A stretch of 64,000 nt of DNA from NCBI GenBank assembly GCA_018806915.1, contig JAGKQI010000026.1, positions 310,001-374,000 on the forward strand. Reading direction: 5' to 3'. Under the pieces are notes generated by a model. That model saw only the letters and a program-made list of their open reading frames with translations, did not search any database and had not been told where the DNA came from. Made by a program: the position numbers and the translations under genes. Shown piece by piece: positions 31,668-43,142 of the stretch. The first letter of the stretch is position 1; the number at the start of each line of letters is the position of its first letter. This DNA is from Phytophthora colocasiae (Eukaryota; Oomycota; Peronosporomycetes; Peronosporales; Peronosporaceae).

Positions 31668-32231
31668 CTATTGAGGAACAACAGTGTAGAAATGTGCTAC
31701 TTCAGCCACCTCAGGTTCCGCCGCTTGAAAATCACGGTAAAGGTTGCACAACAACTCATCTGGTAGCGGGTCATCCGCGCGTTGATTTAATTTTTTCGCG
31801 TGCTCGAAATCATCGCAAAGAAAACTCACCACGTAAGTCTTCCCTTCAAGTCCACAATCGCTCCAACACGAATTTGCCATTCTCTCCACGAACTCCCATT
31901 CCACTTGAGAAATGTGCGAACTGTCAACGATCACCACTTCGGCGCTTTGAAGCTCAGCTCTAAATACGCCGTGCATGTTCCTATCACACCACCATGCACC
32001 CCATTCATCTTGCTGAGGGGTGAATATACGCACGATCCGTGCATTGCTCACGGTGTCCTCTGCGAATGCATTTACAAACGCACGTCGAAGCATCTCGGCG
32101 AACTTTGTCTTCCCGCTTCCAGGCAACCCACGTAGCACGACAACACACGACCCATAGGACCATGTTTTGTTGTCAATAAAGTCGTGAACGATGGACAATG
32201 CCACGTCCTCCACGCGCCAGCTCCAATCCAT
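31668..32231 (-). CDS. P-loop NTPase/kinase-like protein (N4BP2-type AAA_33)
   Basis: Single-exon frame of 187 residues from ATG 32231. A Walker A motif, LRGLPGSGKTKFAE, is at residues 33-46. A hhhDSS segment (VVIVDSSHIS, about residues 95-104) serves as the Walker B-like strand. This arrangement, with a late conserved substrate segment, is typical of small nucleic-acid or nucleotide kinases related to polynucleotide kinase and NEDD4-binding protein 2. No lid arginine cluster or nuclease domain is obvious, so the substrate is unknown. It is the first clearly intact gene after the repeat block. An ATG at 32302 lies in another frame and is unlikely to be used. Confidence 0.7.
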   Translation of the reverse strand: MDWSWRVEDVALSIVHDFIDNKTWSYGSCVVVLRGLPGSGKTKFAEMLRRAFVNAFAEDTVSNARIVRIFTPQQDEWGAWWCDRNMHGVFRAELQSAEVVIVDSSHISQVEWEFVERMANSCWSDCGLEGKTYVVSFLCDDFEHAKKLNQRADDPLPDELLCNLYRDFQAAEPEVAEVAHFYTVVPQ

Positions 32232-32464
32232 ACCTCGGTTGTAGTTGGACCAATGCAGGAAAAAATGAAAGTGGCATCCCCAATTCTTTCAGACGTAGTC
32301 ATGTTCTTTCCTTATTTCGGAGGTCTCTCAAAGTCTCTCAAACGTCTCGGCCAATTCTCAGAAATACCGTTTATCCTACTGTACTAGTTTTGAAGTCAAG
32401 TTGTCTTTTATCATTTAAAATTATACTTATACAGATTTTTGTCACTAGATCGCAGTGGAGTCCA

Positions 32465-32860
32465 ATGGCTTGGATGATTCTACGTCTGTAAGCTCTTCTG
32501 TGGCTTCCAATTCTAGTCTGGAAGACTAAAGATGTGGTGAACAACTTCAACGCTTCTATGAATCGTCACAAGCGCTACGTTGAGCAATTGACGTTGCCTA
32601 CACTTCACTATTCACTCTGGAATTATAAAGACGGATATTTCTTCGGGCCGATGCAGTTTGTGGCTGGATTATTGGCTGGAGTTGTGGTAGGCGTTGCTGT
32701 CACTCAGCAAGGGCAATTTCACAAGTGGAGCCTCCATCGCTTTTCGGTAAATTGGCAAACTGGTGCAGTCGACGAGCACCTGCGGCGGGTACGCCTTGGC
32801 ATCCCATTCCGTTGCCGATGGACGAGTACAGCTACCTGATGCACCCTGCGACAGTTGAGG
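32465..32860 (+). pseudogene. Small two-helix membrane protein, start region broken
   Basis: From ATG 32465 the frame MAWMILRL meets a stop (TAA at 32489) and then continues open (LLWLPILVWKTKDVVNN ...) to about 32750. The product would have a first hydrophobic segment across the stop and a second (QFVAGLLAGVVVGVAV, about 32655-32702). A GTAAAT donor at about 32748 and an ACAG acceptor near 32829 would add a short tail ending at 32855-32860; this is inferred. I do not recognise the family. The in-frame stop may be a mutation or a sequence error. ATG-less translation from 32534 is improbable. Confidence 0.4.
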
Positions 32861-33580
32861 TCACGTGAGATTTAAGACAATAGGTCACGGAAGAATATGT
32901 GGAGACGTACGATGTACTACGCACGTGTTATGGTTGGCGTTTACCGACTCGAGTATAGTGAACTGATCTCGTGCAATATACTTACCTAGGATAGTAGAAA
33001 TACATGTAGATTAATGCTCAACGTTCGTGTCATCTCAAAGTTAAAGGATAAATAAGCAGGTCGTTGTGTTTCGCTTTTTTATATGTTTTTCTCTGCTGCT
33101 CCGTCGCTATAGGTCTATCTCCGACTGCGCTCTACATTCCTCCTCTACGATCTCCAACTCGAGCAAGTACGACCTCGACTCAAAAGCTTAAATTGTGAAG
33201 AGAGACGCGCTCGCATGCAAGAACCTCGCTGTCAGGTTGCGTTGCTGCTTGAGATCCAGCAACAAAGGTAGCTCTGATGAGCATCTATCTGACTCTTTCC
33301 TTGAGAAACTCCAGCCAGATATCCAACACTAGGGCTTTCAATCGTGCCTTCGATAAAGCCTCCTTATCCGGGTCTTCTCTCAATGAAAGAGCGCTGTGTG
33401 CTTTAAGATAGATCTGCCATATTCTCCACCCCTTGACAGCAAAATTTTCTCGTTACTACTGCACTCACCACAGGAAACCGGTGCAGCATTAGTTTCTCCA
33501 CTCCGAGCCAACGTTTCCTTGTCAACGTTGATGTAGTGGTTTTTTTCGCTCGAGCAGGACGTAAAAGCGTTCGTCCTCTC
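32861..33580. other. Intergenic, no gene seen
   Basis: Contains only short open frames. The 3' end of the minus-strand gene at 33581 may extend into it if a last intron is spliced. Confidence 0.4.
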
Positions 33581-35080
33581 TTATATTCTTTGTCTGTTCG
33601 CTCTTGGGCAGAGACTACTGTAGAGATGTTCACCGTCGCTCCAGCTTGACACGACAAATAGCGTCGAGGATTGTACCCGACGCTCACTTTCTTGCGCAGA
33701 CTCAAGTGCTCGTGCACCATCATCTCCAGTAGTGTCACCACTAGGTACCGAAACCCGCACTTTTCCGCCGCCAGCAGAACCTACGAAGATTGTGCTCGTA
33801 TCCAGGTAAAGGTCCTGGGAAGAAGACAAACTCGTTGCGTTACCGTCGTTCTTTAGCGTCATTCCATCTCCAATGCTGATAAGTCCGCGCGTGCCGTCAA
33901 GCGTAATGCCGGCCGCTGTAGGATCGTCCGCGATGGTGTTGGCCACTGTCACCGTTCCAGCAGGATCGACGAAAAGCAGGGAGTTTCCACCAGCGCTCGT
34001 GATGACAGTTCCTGCTTTTGATACGAGATTCAGGTCGCCCTGCTCCTTCACACCGCCCGAACTGTTCGCAGCTGTGGTCATCATCGTGCCATCATCGAAA
34101 ACAACCCCCTTTCTGGCACTCAAATAATCCGCCTCAATCATGGGAGCTGATGTAACACCAAACTGTTAGCAAAGCAATACGCACACAAGAAAATGTCATG
34201 TGCACTTACAATCCACCCTGTTTGTGAACGTCACAGTGCCATTGGAGAAGAAAGTCACCCCATAAAATGTCTGCTGGTCTCCGGAATCCAATGCACGACG
34301 TCCGATTTTCAACTCTCCATCATCAAATGCGATCATTCCCTCCGAGTAGGCGGTATTAGAGTATCCTGGGCGTCACAACACACAACATTAATTGATGCCG
34401 CAAAACAACTCTCCACTACGTACGTCTTACCACTCTTCAAGAAGATCTGTGCGTCATCCTCCGCCACAACTGTAAATCTATTATCCACCGTCGTTCCAAA
34501 GAGATCGTTCTGATGCGACTCGAAGAAATCCGTCTGCGTCAAGTAGATCGTAATGCTGCTCATGAGTAAGAAGCTCAGCAGCGTCAATACTCCAATCGCC
34601 GTCCAGAACACATCATGGTCCTCTCTTTGTGTCTTCTCAGTGTAATTATCTGCAGAATCCCCTAGATCTGTATCGGAAGATGCGAGTATCTGCATCTGAA
34701 TGGAAGAAGCCTCTTCTCCCTCTTAAACGTCGCAATCTCTGCACACCAATTCCAGCCATGCGTCTGGCCAAATCTCCGTCCTCCTCCCCGTCCAGCATCA
34801 AATGGTCTCCACGTAGATCATCACCTGGTGAATCCATAGGAATAGCTTGTCGTCCACGTCGGTACGAGTGTTCTTCTCCTCCGTGGACTGCACATCATTG
34901 TCCTCGTCTTCTTCTTCGCTCCGTGACGTCTCAAGTTCTTCATTGCCGTCGTCATAGCGACCTTGAGCGTCTGTTCCATCCAGCGTCAGTGAACGTCGTC
35001 CACGGCCTTCAAACAGCGCAGGGGCTCAGCCGTATTTTCTTGCGCTTTTCCAGCGAGAAGATGTTCCTCAGCGTGCTCAT
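33581..35080 (-). pseudogene. Single-pass membrane protein with sarcoglycan-like layout, N-terminal frameshifts
   Basis: The clear part is three exons, 34695-34431, 34365-34210 and 34146-33581 (introns 65 and 63 bp). They encode a transmembrane helix (VFWTAIGVLTLLSFLLMSSI) followed by an outside region of short repeated beta-type units (GMIAFDDGELKIGRRALDSG; ADYLSARKGVVFDDG; GLISIGDGMTLKNDGNA). This resembles sarcoglycan architecture, but the resemblance is only in layout. Upstream, coding sequence clearly continues to ATG 35080 (MSTLRNIFSLEKRKKIRLSP, then an acidic stretch). It needs three single-base corrections, at about 35010, 34845 and 34725, two of them in short homopolymers. Either the gene is broken or the assembly is. 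The C-terminus is uncertain. Confidence 0.6.
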
Positions 35081-35364
35081 ACTGGGCGCCGCCCAGTGGG
35101 CGGGGATAGATGCCGAGGATAAATTTTTGTAATAGATAGTCTAAAAGTAGAGATTATTTTCGTGATTTTGGGCGGCTACTCCGAATTACGACAAGGTTTT
35201 TTCGCCAAGTCCATTGACAGACCTCACTATTAGAAGCTTATCTCAACTCTGATTGGATACTACTGACCAATAAGCAAAAAGTAAGCGAAAGCAGGTGGTG
35301 ACACTCCAGACCGATGGGAACATTGATTTCCCTACCCCCATAGCATACAAATTTCTATATAAAA

Positions 35365-35425
35365 CTTATCCCAGCAAAGCTGGGATAACAGCGGTCGCCG
35401 GTGGGTTAATCGGGAATTTCCGTTA
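35365..35425 (-). repeat. Uninterrupted copy of the terminal-repeat fragment seen at 6223-6898
   Basis: On the minus strand it reads TAACGGAAATTCCCGATTAA CCCACCGGCGACCG ... and ends in the TTATCCCAGC/GCTGGGATAA hairpin. It lacks the 616-bp pogo-like insertion present in the other copy. Confidence 0.85.
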
Positions 35426-35825
35426 GTTGACCTTCAGAGTTGTGCACACTCTGAAGTACACTTCTGGTCCTTTGGACCCCTTTACAGTCAGGTGAAGGTT
35501 TATCCACACTCTTCCACAGATGTTGCACGGGTGCGGCCGCGTCCCAAATCCCTCTCTCTCGTAACCCATAATAAAACCAGTTGCATCGTAACGTAATATC
35601 CACCTGTCGCTCGAAAATCGGAAATAACATCATGTCAGTAGCCCACACAGCCAAGATGATTGTCGGATTCTTGGACGTAGTTCCGCTGGTCACGACGATG
35701 GTCAAAGGGGCTTGAAAGCCCTGAGCTCGCTCATCTGTGGCTTCAACTGGGATCTGACAAGGTTTACTAGAAACCGTGGCTGGTACACTGTGCCCATCTA
35801 TGGCTAAACCTCGGCAGTTTAACAA
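35406..35825 (-). CDS. Open frame of unknown nature, probably repeat-derived
   Basis: 139-residue frame overlapping the terminal-repeat fragment at its 3' end. I do not recognise it. There are no transmembrane segments, no signal peptide and no metal-binding pattern. Its stop lies inside the repeat, which argues for a relic of a mobile element or a chance frame rather than a host gene. Confidence 0.25.
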   Translation of the reverse strand: MLNCRGLAIDGHSVPATVSSKPCQIPVEATDERAQGFQAPLTIVVTSGTTSKNPTIILAVWATDMMLFPIFERQVDITLRCNWFYYGLRERGIWDAAAPVQHLWKSVDKPSPDCKGVQRTRSVLQSVHNSEGQLTEIPD

Positions 35826-36176
35826 CGTTGTGTGTACACAAAATACTCCATTTTAGTGCTGATCTACTCTGTACAAAAAACGCCATGTGATTGGACACAG
35901 GTCCCGCCACTAGCATACCATTTTCGCTCAGTGTCAACTTCTAGTGAAATGCCCACCGTATGGAATCCCCTATTTCATACTCTTCCTTGTCTCCTTTTCT
36001 TCCAATCAGTGATTAATATTCCTTTCTTTTCACTCAATCAAAATCGACATGATTACGTTTCAACCAGTGTCTGGTATGACATCTAACCCTGCAAGCATAG
36101 CCCTGTTACCTCCTCTCGTCCGGGCGGTAGACGCCGAATCGCTGGCACCGAAGGACACCACTCGTCGCACCTCAGT

Positions 36177-38627
36177 ATGTCCAAGGCACCTAAGGCCAAG
36201 AAGGCCGCACTCCACTATCAGCCGTACCAGGCTCTGGGCGCGCAGTCCAGCGAGGGCGATGAGCCGTCCATGGACCTGGGTATGACGGACCTTCCGATGC
36301 ATTTAGACCCCGTGCTCTCGTACGCCTACGTTTAACGTATTAAAGCTTAGACTGGGTAATGTATTATGTACTGACCCTCTTCTGGTACTGATGTGTACAG
36401 CGGCCTGTCGTCTAATATGAGCCGAAACTTGTGGGACGACTGGAACGAGAACGACGCCAACTTCGGCATGAAGTTCGACATGTTCACGGATGAAGTCAGC
36501 ACAGCTAGCACCGCCAGCTCCACGGCCAGTCCAAACCCGAGCATGCACGTGTCCAGTCTCAACTCTGTGGGCTACGAGCAGCAGCAGAACGCGTCCCCCA
36601 ACACGATGCACGCGCATGGACATGTCGGCCCCGCGACGCCCACAATGGAGGAACAGCAGAAGCCACGGGCGAATGTCCAGCGGTCGCTCAGTGAGGACAT
36701 CGTTAACATGTTGGACGAGAACAATGAAGCCTCGTTCTCGAAGCACATGGAGACGGATCAGCGAGGGAGTGCGCACTCGCCTATGCATAATGTGATGATG
36801 TTTAACCCCCAGAACGTGATGGGATTCCAGCAGCAGCAGCAACAAGCGCTCCCGAATCACATGCAGCAGTTCCAGCAACAACAAATGCACATGCAAATGC
36901 AGCAGCAGCAGTACCAGCAACAGCAGCAGTTCCAGCAGACGTCAGGTCCCAACAACTCCAACTGGATGAACAACTTCGGTGGTGGTACCCAGACCTCTGC
37001 AACCACGAACGCGCCGGCTTCTGGTAAACCCAGCAACCCGTCCGCTCACCGCCAACTGTCAAATCCTACAAACCCGTCGACTTTGGAGATCGCCGTCGCA
37101 GAAGGGGCTGCTTCGCTAGTTGCAAAGTGCCCGGCGTCTCGTCCTCCAGCAACCCCGACTACATCGTCGCCGCTTCCGTCCGATGTGTCTTCTGGCCCAA
37201 AGCACACTACCAGCTCGAAGGAGAACCCTGGAGCTCAAATCGAGGCTTCAGGTGGTCCTAACCAGGCTAGCAGTGCAGACGCAGCTCCTAGCAACACCGA
37301 CACCAATATGAATGACCCGTCACAACAAGCCAACGCCTTCGGACAGCAAGGAATGATGATGAACCCCTTCTTGATGTACTCGATGATGGGTGCGCAAGGG
37401 ATGAACATGATGGGGATGCCGATGCAGATGCCCATGGGGATGAACGGAATGAACACTGGCAATGGGATGAATGGTACAGGAAATGGAACGAGTAATATGA
37501 ACGTTATGAACGGGATGAATGGAATGCCCCTACCGATGCAGATGCAGTTGCAGTTGCAACTTCAGATGCAAATGGCTCAGATGGCACAAATGAACGGAAT
37601 GGGGATGAATGGGATGCAGATGCCCATGGGGCTTCCTGGTATGCCCATGGGCATGAACATGCAGATACCTATGAATATGAATATGCAGCAACCAGTTAAC
37701 CCGCAGAGTGGACAGGCAAATGACGTTGAGATGACTCCAGCTTTCCCCATGGGAGCCCCTCCTACTGGCGGCCAAGCGCTGAAACCTGCTAGAGCATTGC
37801 AGCCAAAGGGTGCTCGTGGTGGACCAGGTTTTGTGAGTATCGCGCGTAAACCGGAAGAGCCCGAAGTTAGCAGTATTCTCAAGTCTCTCATGGACGAAGA
37901 AGCGAAGAAGAAAGAAAAGAAACTGGAGCGCAACCGAGACTCCGCCCGAGAAAGTCGGAAGAAGCAGCAGACATACGTGGAGACGCTAGAGAACGGCATC
38001 AAGCGCTTGCAGATCAACCGCGACCTTGTCCGTTCGTACCGATGGGGTGTCAGTGGTCCAGGTTTCGGTCCCCTGCCATGCCCGAACTCCCCTCAAATGT
38101 TTGACTGGAAGAATCGCGTCGAGGTAGTGACAGGACACACGGAGGCTTTTTCAAGCATTCAGAACCCCGCGAACTTCCAAGCTCTCATGCGACTCAACCG
38201 ACAGCGTCGCACGCTCGCCATGCAGCACGAAGAGCGCGAGCGTGCAGTGTGGAAGTGCTTCGTATTTGTTGGGCGACAACTCGCATTCATGCGCACTCGT
38301 GTGCTTCAAGTGCAAATGCTGCGAACGTTCTCGCAGAACCCGTTGGCGATGGAGTTGGACGCGGAGTTGAAGCTTTCAGCGGACCAGAAACTGCAGCTGC
38401 AGTGCCACGCACAGCAAATGTTCAACGAACAAGTGGTGGAGCTTACGAAGCTGTTCAAGATCTTCTTCGCGCTCCGTAACGAAGCTCTGCGACTCAATAT
38501 CTTGTCACCAACGCTGGAGCGCTACTTCCGCGATGCGTGCTCTTTCGACCAGCTGCAAAAGCTGCTGCACTGGACGGAGACCCATCGCACTGTCATCGAG
38601 ACGGATCTCCCCCTAGATGAAGTATAG
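36177..38627 (+). CDS. bZIP transcription factor with Q-rich and Met/Asn/Gly-rich regions
   Basis: Two exons: 36177-36319 and 36401-38627 (intron 36320-36400, GTACGC...ACAG), 789 residues. Residues 190-235 are rich in Q and M (QQQQYQQQQQFQQ type). Residues 360-480 are an unusual Met/Asn/Gly-rich tract (MNGMNTGNGMNGTGNG). The basic region is ERNRDSARESRKKQQ (about residues 575-590), with the expected N..(S)A..SR pattern. The zipper that follows is very short (YVETLENGIKRLQINRDLV). After it comes a 200-residue helical domain with no name I can give (ERAVWKCFVFVGRQLAFMRT; QLQCHAQQMFNEQVVELTKL). It should act in the nucleus as a DNA-binding regulator. The first exon start is the only ATG in frame with good context. 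Confidence 0.88.
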
Positions 38628-38825
38628 GAGCGATCGAGTAGTTGTGAAATTAACCCCCAGCAGAAGTGGAGCGAGAGTATTGTTAAGACCCCAAGCAGCG
38701 TAGACGATTTTGTGGACGTCAAGAATCGTTTGTGGATTAAACTTCCTGCCGATCTCTACTTTAACCTAGATCAATGGTAGTCTTAGGTTGTGTTCTTGAA
38801 CCTCGCTTATATTATCTGCTTAATT

Positions 38826-41641
38826 TCACGTTTTCTCCATGAGTTCATTCTCAATCTGATGTAGTTCCTGTAGTAATTCGTCGGCTGTTGGTCGAATCTC
38901 TGGCTGGAAGGCTTGGCATCTGAAAATTAGCAGTCGAATTGGTGTCGGTGCGTCACTGTCTCCTGTTGAATTGTCCTTGTCGTTGTTATTCAGCATTGGG
39001 ACTTCAGTGTCGTCCATTACCGAATGTTCAGGCGAAGAGCACTCGTACGTTGCCAATTGAGAGAGTAACACTCCAAACGAGTAAATGTCAGCTTTCTGCG
39101 TGTACTGGCGGCCGTCGAGCACTTCGGGAGCTGTCCAGATCGTCATATCCATTGGAATTTCTTCCCCTTGTTGGGAACTGCAGTTGCTACGACCGGAAAA
39201 TCTTGCAGATCCGGTAGAGAGGGCTTCAGTGTGCTTGTGAGAGGACGACCAACGTCGGAGAGCACTGCAACAAGTTAGGTCTCCAAGCTTCACGTTCCAA
39301 TCGCTATCCAGGAAAACCTTCCGCGAACTGAGGTTGCCGTGGAAAAGCGGTTGAGAGAATGAATGCAGATACTGTAGAGCTTGGACGACCTCAATGGCAA
39401 TAGAGAGCTTGCTCTTGTAGACAGCAGACGACCGACGCCAACTCCACCTTTCAGCGTCACTAGAGAGCTCAATTTCCGATTGAAGGAGATCCTCGTTGTT
39501 GGCTTGGCTATTGTGTAGATTGTGCTTGTGATGCTGGATGAAAGAATTCAAGTCCCCCTTGTCCATGTATTCCATCACGAGCGCAACTCCTTCGTCCTCA
39601 ATCTGCTCAGTAACGCGTGTCATCCGGACGAAGCCATAAAATACAACGATCTGTGGGTGTGACAGTGTCGAGCTCAAGCGAATTTCCTCCACAAAGCCCC
39701 ACAACTCTGCCGATGATCCGTTATCCTCAGAGACACTACGTGATTTCAACACGACTGACTTAAGGTGGAATGCAGCTTTGAAGTAGATAAAAGGTGACGA
39801 GCTTTCTCCATTCCCTTCAGTGTCACTCTGGCCAAGCGCTGTAGCCGATAGCAGTTCTCTGCTCGTGAGTAAAGCTCCGTCCATTTCCCATCGTGGAAGC
39901 TCTTGACGGAGGCGGATAATTGGGTCTCTTGCATCTCTTTCCTCAATTTCAGGCTCAGGCTGCGATGAATCTCCATCTGTAGTCGACAGTAATTGGCGAA
40001 CCTCGTCGTCCTGCTCCATACTTGCGCTTTCCTTCCAGAAATTGTTGAGTCTGGAGGTTCCTGCTCTTGCCAAAGTCGGTTTCTCCACTTTTCCTTTCGA
40101 GGCACGACGTACTTTACGCCCCAGACACAAGCAAAGACCGTTGATGAACAGCAGAGCAGTGAAAGCTGCCAGTAAAGCTGCTGCTCCAATGAGAAACCAC
40201 GAACGTCTCTGGTCCATCGTTTCCTTCAACGCAATCCGTTCCGCTTCTTGACTGGAAGAGGCTTCGGTTCCCCATTTGGAGCTTGACATGGACCCACTTG
40301 TTGCTGCGATTACCACGCTCTCGTACTTGCTAGCGAATTCACTGTCCGATAGCACACACAGCATTGTGTCCTGGACGTAGCGAGGTTTTGCGTTTGAGTC
40401 GGAGCAGCTGAGTGTTGACGTTGTGGAAACGTCCCACAACGTCAACGTCTCAAACCTTTCAGCATCGCTTTGACGCACCTCGAACTCCTTTAAGATGCTG
40501 ACGGTTTGTGCTTTAGCGTTTTCAACTGTGGTTTGCAGCTTACGAGCTTCGTCTGGGGTAATAACTGAATCTGTTGCTGTTGTGACTACGTTGGACGTGG
40601 CGACAAGAGTGAAATCCGTGAGGGAATCCGGGAAAATGACGCCTTTGATCGTCGTGATAGGGTTACCCGAGAAGTTTAGCGTCTTGATGGAGCTCGGGAA
40701 GGAAAACTTTTCCAAGGAAGCGACACTGGCATCGTTCACATCCCTACACAACGCCAACAAATGAGAACTTGAGAGTTGAAGCTTTCAATAGAAAGCTAAA
40801 TACCCACAAGCGTAGTAAACTGGACGGGAAGGACACATTCGACAGAGAACCGATGGGGTTGCCAGACAAATTTCTGTTCAAGACAGAGATTTAAGGATTA
40901 GATAAAAACATTAACCGCTGGCAAGGAACAACGTACAGATACTGCAGCGACGACGGGAGTGTAGCGCCATCAAGATCCCCTAGAGCGTTATTCGAGAGAC
41001 CCCTGGTCATAATTACAATGCTATTAGTACAACAAGATACGAAACCTTTTCTTAAATTTCACGTACAAAAGTGTGAGTGTTGTGGGGAACTTGAACTCGT
41101 CTATCGTTGGAATGCTGTTGTTGGACAGGTATCTACAAAGGAAAGCACCGTAATAAGCACACGAGCTGTTTCTCCAGCCATGAAACTCGATACTTACAGC
41201 TCTGAAATGTTGTTGCTAGCAGTGAAGACGCGTAGTTCATTGTTGTCCAGCCGTCTATCACAAAATAACACTAGTAAGTTCCTGCAGCTCAATTCTCCAA
41301 CCTTTTTTTCCACCTTACACAGTGTCGACTGCTGGTAGACTCGAGACTGCGGCGATGTCTCGGTGTCGGAGGTCCAATGCGCTCACCCCTGCAGTTGCAG
41401 TGACCTTTACTACACTAGATGTACAGGATGCGTCTGTGACTTGTACTCGATTACTACTGGACGTGGACGCTTTGGAGGAATTGGAGGAGCTCCCGTAGAC
41501 GGAGACCGTCGTGACATTCGGACAGGACGCGGCTCCACTCCCCTCCGTTTCTCCAACGTCTACTGCCACACACAACTGAGGCCAGTGACAGACAGTCAGT
41601 ACCAACAAGAGCACTAGGAATAGAGCATTACGTTGGTGCAT
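38826..41641 (-). CDS. LRR receptor-like protein with pseudokinase domain
   Basis: Six exons: 41641-41319, 41254-41198, 41132-41067, 41002-40937, 40873-40808 and 40743-38826; 831 residues, all introns phase 2. There is a signal peptide (LFLVLLLVLTVCHWPQLCVA), an S/T-rich cysteine-containing head, then leucine-rich repeats. Exons 3-5 are each exactly 66 bp and encode one repeat (YLSNNSI, LGLSNNAL, LNLSGNPI). A stalk and a transmembrane helix (FLIGAAALLAAFTALLFING) lead to a kinase-fold domain. The kinase has the VVLKS lysine and TAPEVLDG. The HRD loop reads HGNLSSRK (catalytic Asp replaced by Asn, later Asn by Lys), the DFG site reads GDLTC, and no glycine-rich loop is clear. It is probably catalytically inactive and a plasma-membrane receptor or scaffold. 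Ligand unknown. Confidence 0.88.
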
Positions 41642-41785
41642 TCTGAGCAGCTCAATTTGATGGACCGACTAGTGCAAGTATTCAGTTATGGTCCAAAATA
41701 AATGTGTGATCTTACTGAGATTAAGTGAAATGGCTACATGTGAAGGATCTTCACTTGACAAGAAGGAGCTTCTTCTTAAGTTTAT

Positions 41786-42919
41786 CTACCGAGAATTTAA
41801 TACTAGTGTTTGCTTCTCAAGATCTAGGGAATATGCGAGGACCTGGCCTCCAAAAGTGCTTGCTAGAAGTGTACGGTTGTCCATTCTGCACAGACTCGTG
41901 AACATTCCCTTGGCTCCTTCTGCATGGGCTTCAGCTAGAGGGGAGAGTGTAGTTGCATCCCACACCTTCACCGTTCCGTCCTTTGATGCAGTCACCGGGA
42001 GCATTGGAAGAGCTGCAGGCTCCATCTCAATGTCGTTATTATCCGCGGATCGGGGCACGAAACAGCACGCTGTCGCATCCTGTTGGTGTCCTAAGAACTC
42101 CAGTATCTGCTTGCCCGTGCGTCGATCCCAAACTCGCGCCTCGCAGCCGACGCCGTTGAAACCTTTGCTTGAAGTGAGCAGATACGTGTTATCCCCGTTG
42201 CCATGCGCCGCGATGCTTAGAGGGAAGTACACAAATCCTCGTAGCGACTGGGCAGGCACGCGTAGAGGCGTTCTCGGGTCCCAAAGCTTGACACTCAAAT
42301 CCTCACTGCCTTGTGCGACTAGAGCTTCTCCCGGGAGCCATGTTGAGCATGTAACGACGTTCTGCGGAGTCGTATTCTTCGCTGCGATGTGGCTCGTTGT
42401 CAAGTCCCAGAAAATGGTTTGAGTATCTCTTCCTCCGGAGCACAGCATCTGCTCAGCATCGTCCACCGCCACTGTCGACACGTTCAGTTGGTGGCCACGA
42501 AGTACAGTCGCCGTCTCGGACGCAGGTTTATCAGTGATTGGCGTGATAGCTACCGTCGTGTCCCTAGAGCACGAGTAGATCATCTGCAGTTTCTCTCCAA
42601 TAACAATACGGTTCACTGCTCGAGAATGCGGCTTCCAGATGTTGACAGGTGCGGAAGTACTACTTGTGCGCCAGCTCGTGCGGTGGATAGATCCGTCCTC
42701 CCAGCCTGAAAGGCAATGGTCACCCAAGAACGAGCTGTACGCGACGCAATTCAGTGCCAAGTCGCTCTCCTGGTCGACTGCAGCAGGTGCAGCTTGGTCA
42801 TCCACGCCAGTTGGAGTTGAAGCGGTCCCGTCGACGACAGTTGGCGTCTCCTCGTCCACTTTCCAATTGTTGAGGCGACGAGGAGATTTATTAGCGTCTC
42901 TAGAGGTGCAAGCGCCCAT
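41786..42919 (-). CDS. WDR31: WD40 protein, WDR31-like, with myristoylation-type N-terminus
   Basis: Single exon. I choose ATG 42919 because it gives MGACTS, a good N-myristoylation signal with a palmitoylatable cysteine; an upstream in-frame ATG at 43015 lacks this. 377 residues, WD40 repeats throughout: SGWEDGSIH, SCSRDTTVAI, SGGRDTQTIFWDL, GSEDLSVKLWDPR and TASKDGTVKVWDA. Two segments fit WDR31 in particular: QNVVTCSTWLPGEALVAQGSEDL and GFNGVGCEARVWDRR. WDR31 family proteins act in cilia and flagella, where they affect BBSome and GTPase function. That fits a zoospore-forming organism and the nearby BBIP1-like gene. Orthology is from memory of the human protein and should be tested. Confidence 0.75.
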   Translation of the reverse strand: MGACTSRDANKSPRRLNNWKVDEETPTVVDGTASTPTGVDDQAAPAAVDQESDLALNCVAYSSFLGDHCLSGWEDGSIHRTSWRTSSTSAPVNIWKPHSRAVNRIVIGEKLQMIYSCSRDTTVAITPITDKPASETATVLRGHQLNVSTVAVDDAEQMLCSGGRDTQTIFWDLTTSHIAAKNTTPQNVVTCSTWLPGEALVAQGSEDLSVKLWDPRTPLRVPAQSLRGFVYFPLSIAAHGNGDNTYLLTSSKGFNGVGCEARVWDRRTGKQILEFLGHQQDATACCFVPRSADNNDIEMEPAALPMLPVTASKDGTVKVWDATTLSPLAEAHAEGAKGMFTSLCRMDNRTLLASTFGGQVLAYSLDLEKQTLVLNSR

Positions 42920-43142
42920 TGTAACGTTAACGACGGGTGTAGCAGCCTTCACCGAGGCCGAAGGACGAAGAGTACAAGTGGTCAAACCGCCTGCATCGTC
43001 CTCGCGTCTTTCCAACGGTTTTTGTGCTTGGATTACAGACGGCCGATATGCTGTATAGAAGGATTGATGCTGTAGGAAAGGTTATTGCACTCGCTTAATT
43101 CGAGAGCCACACGTGCGTAGTACAGTATACCTCTCGGCTACA

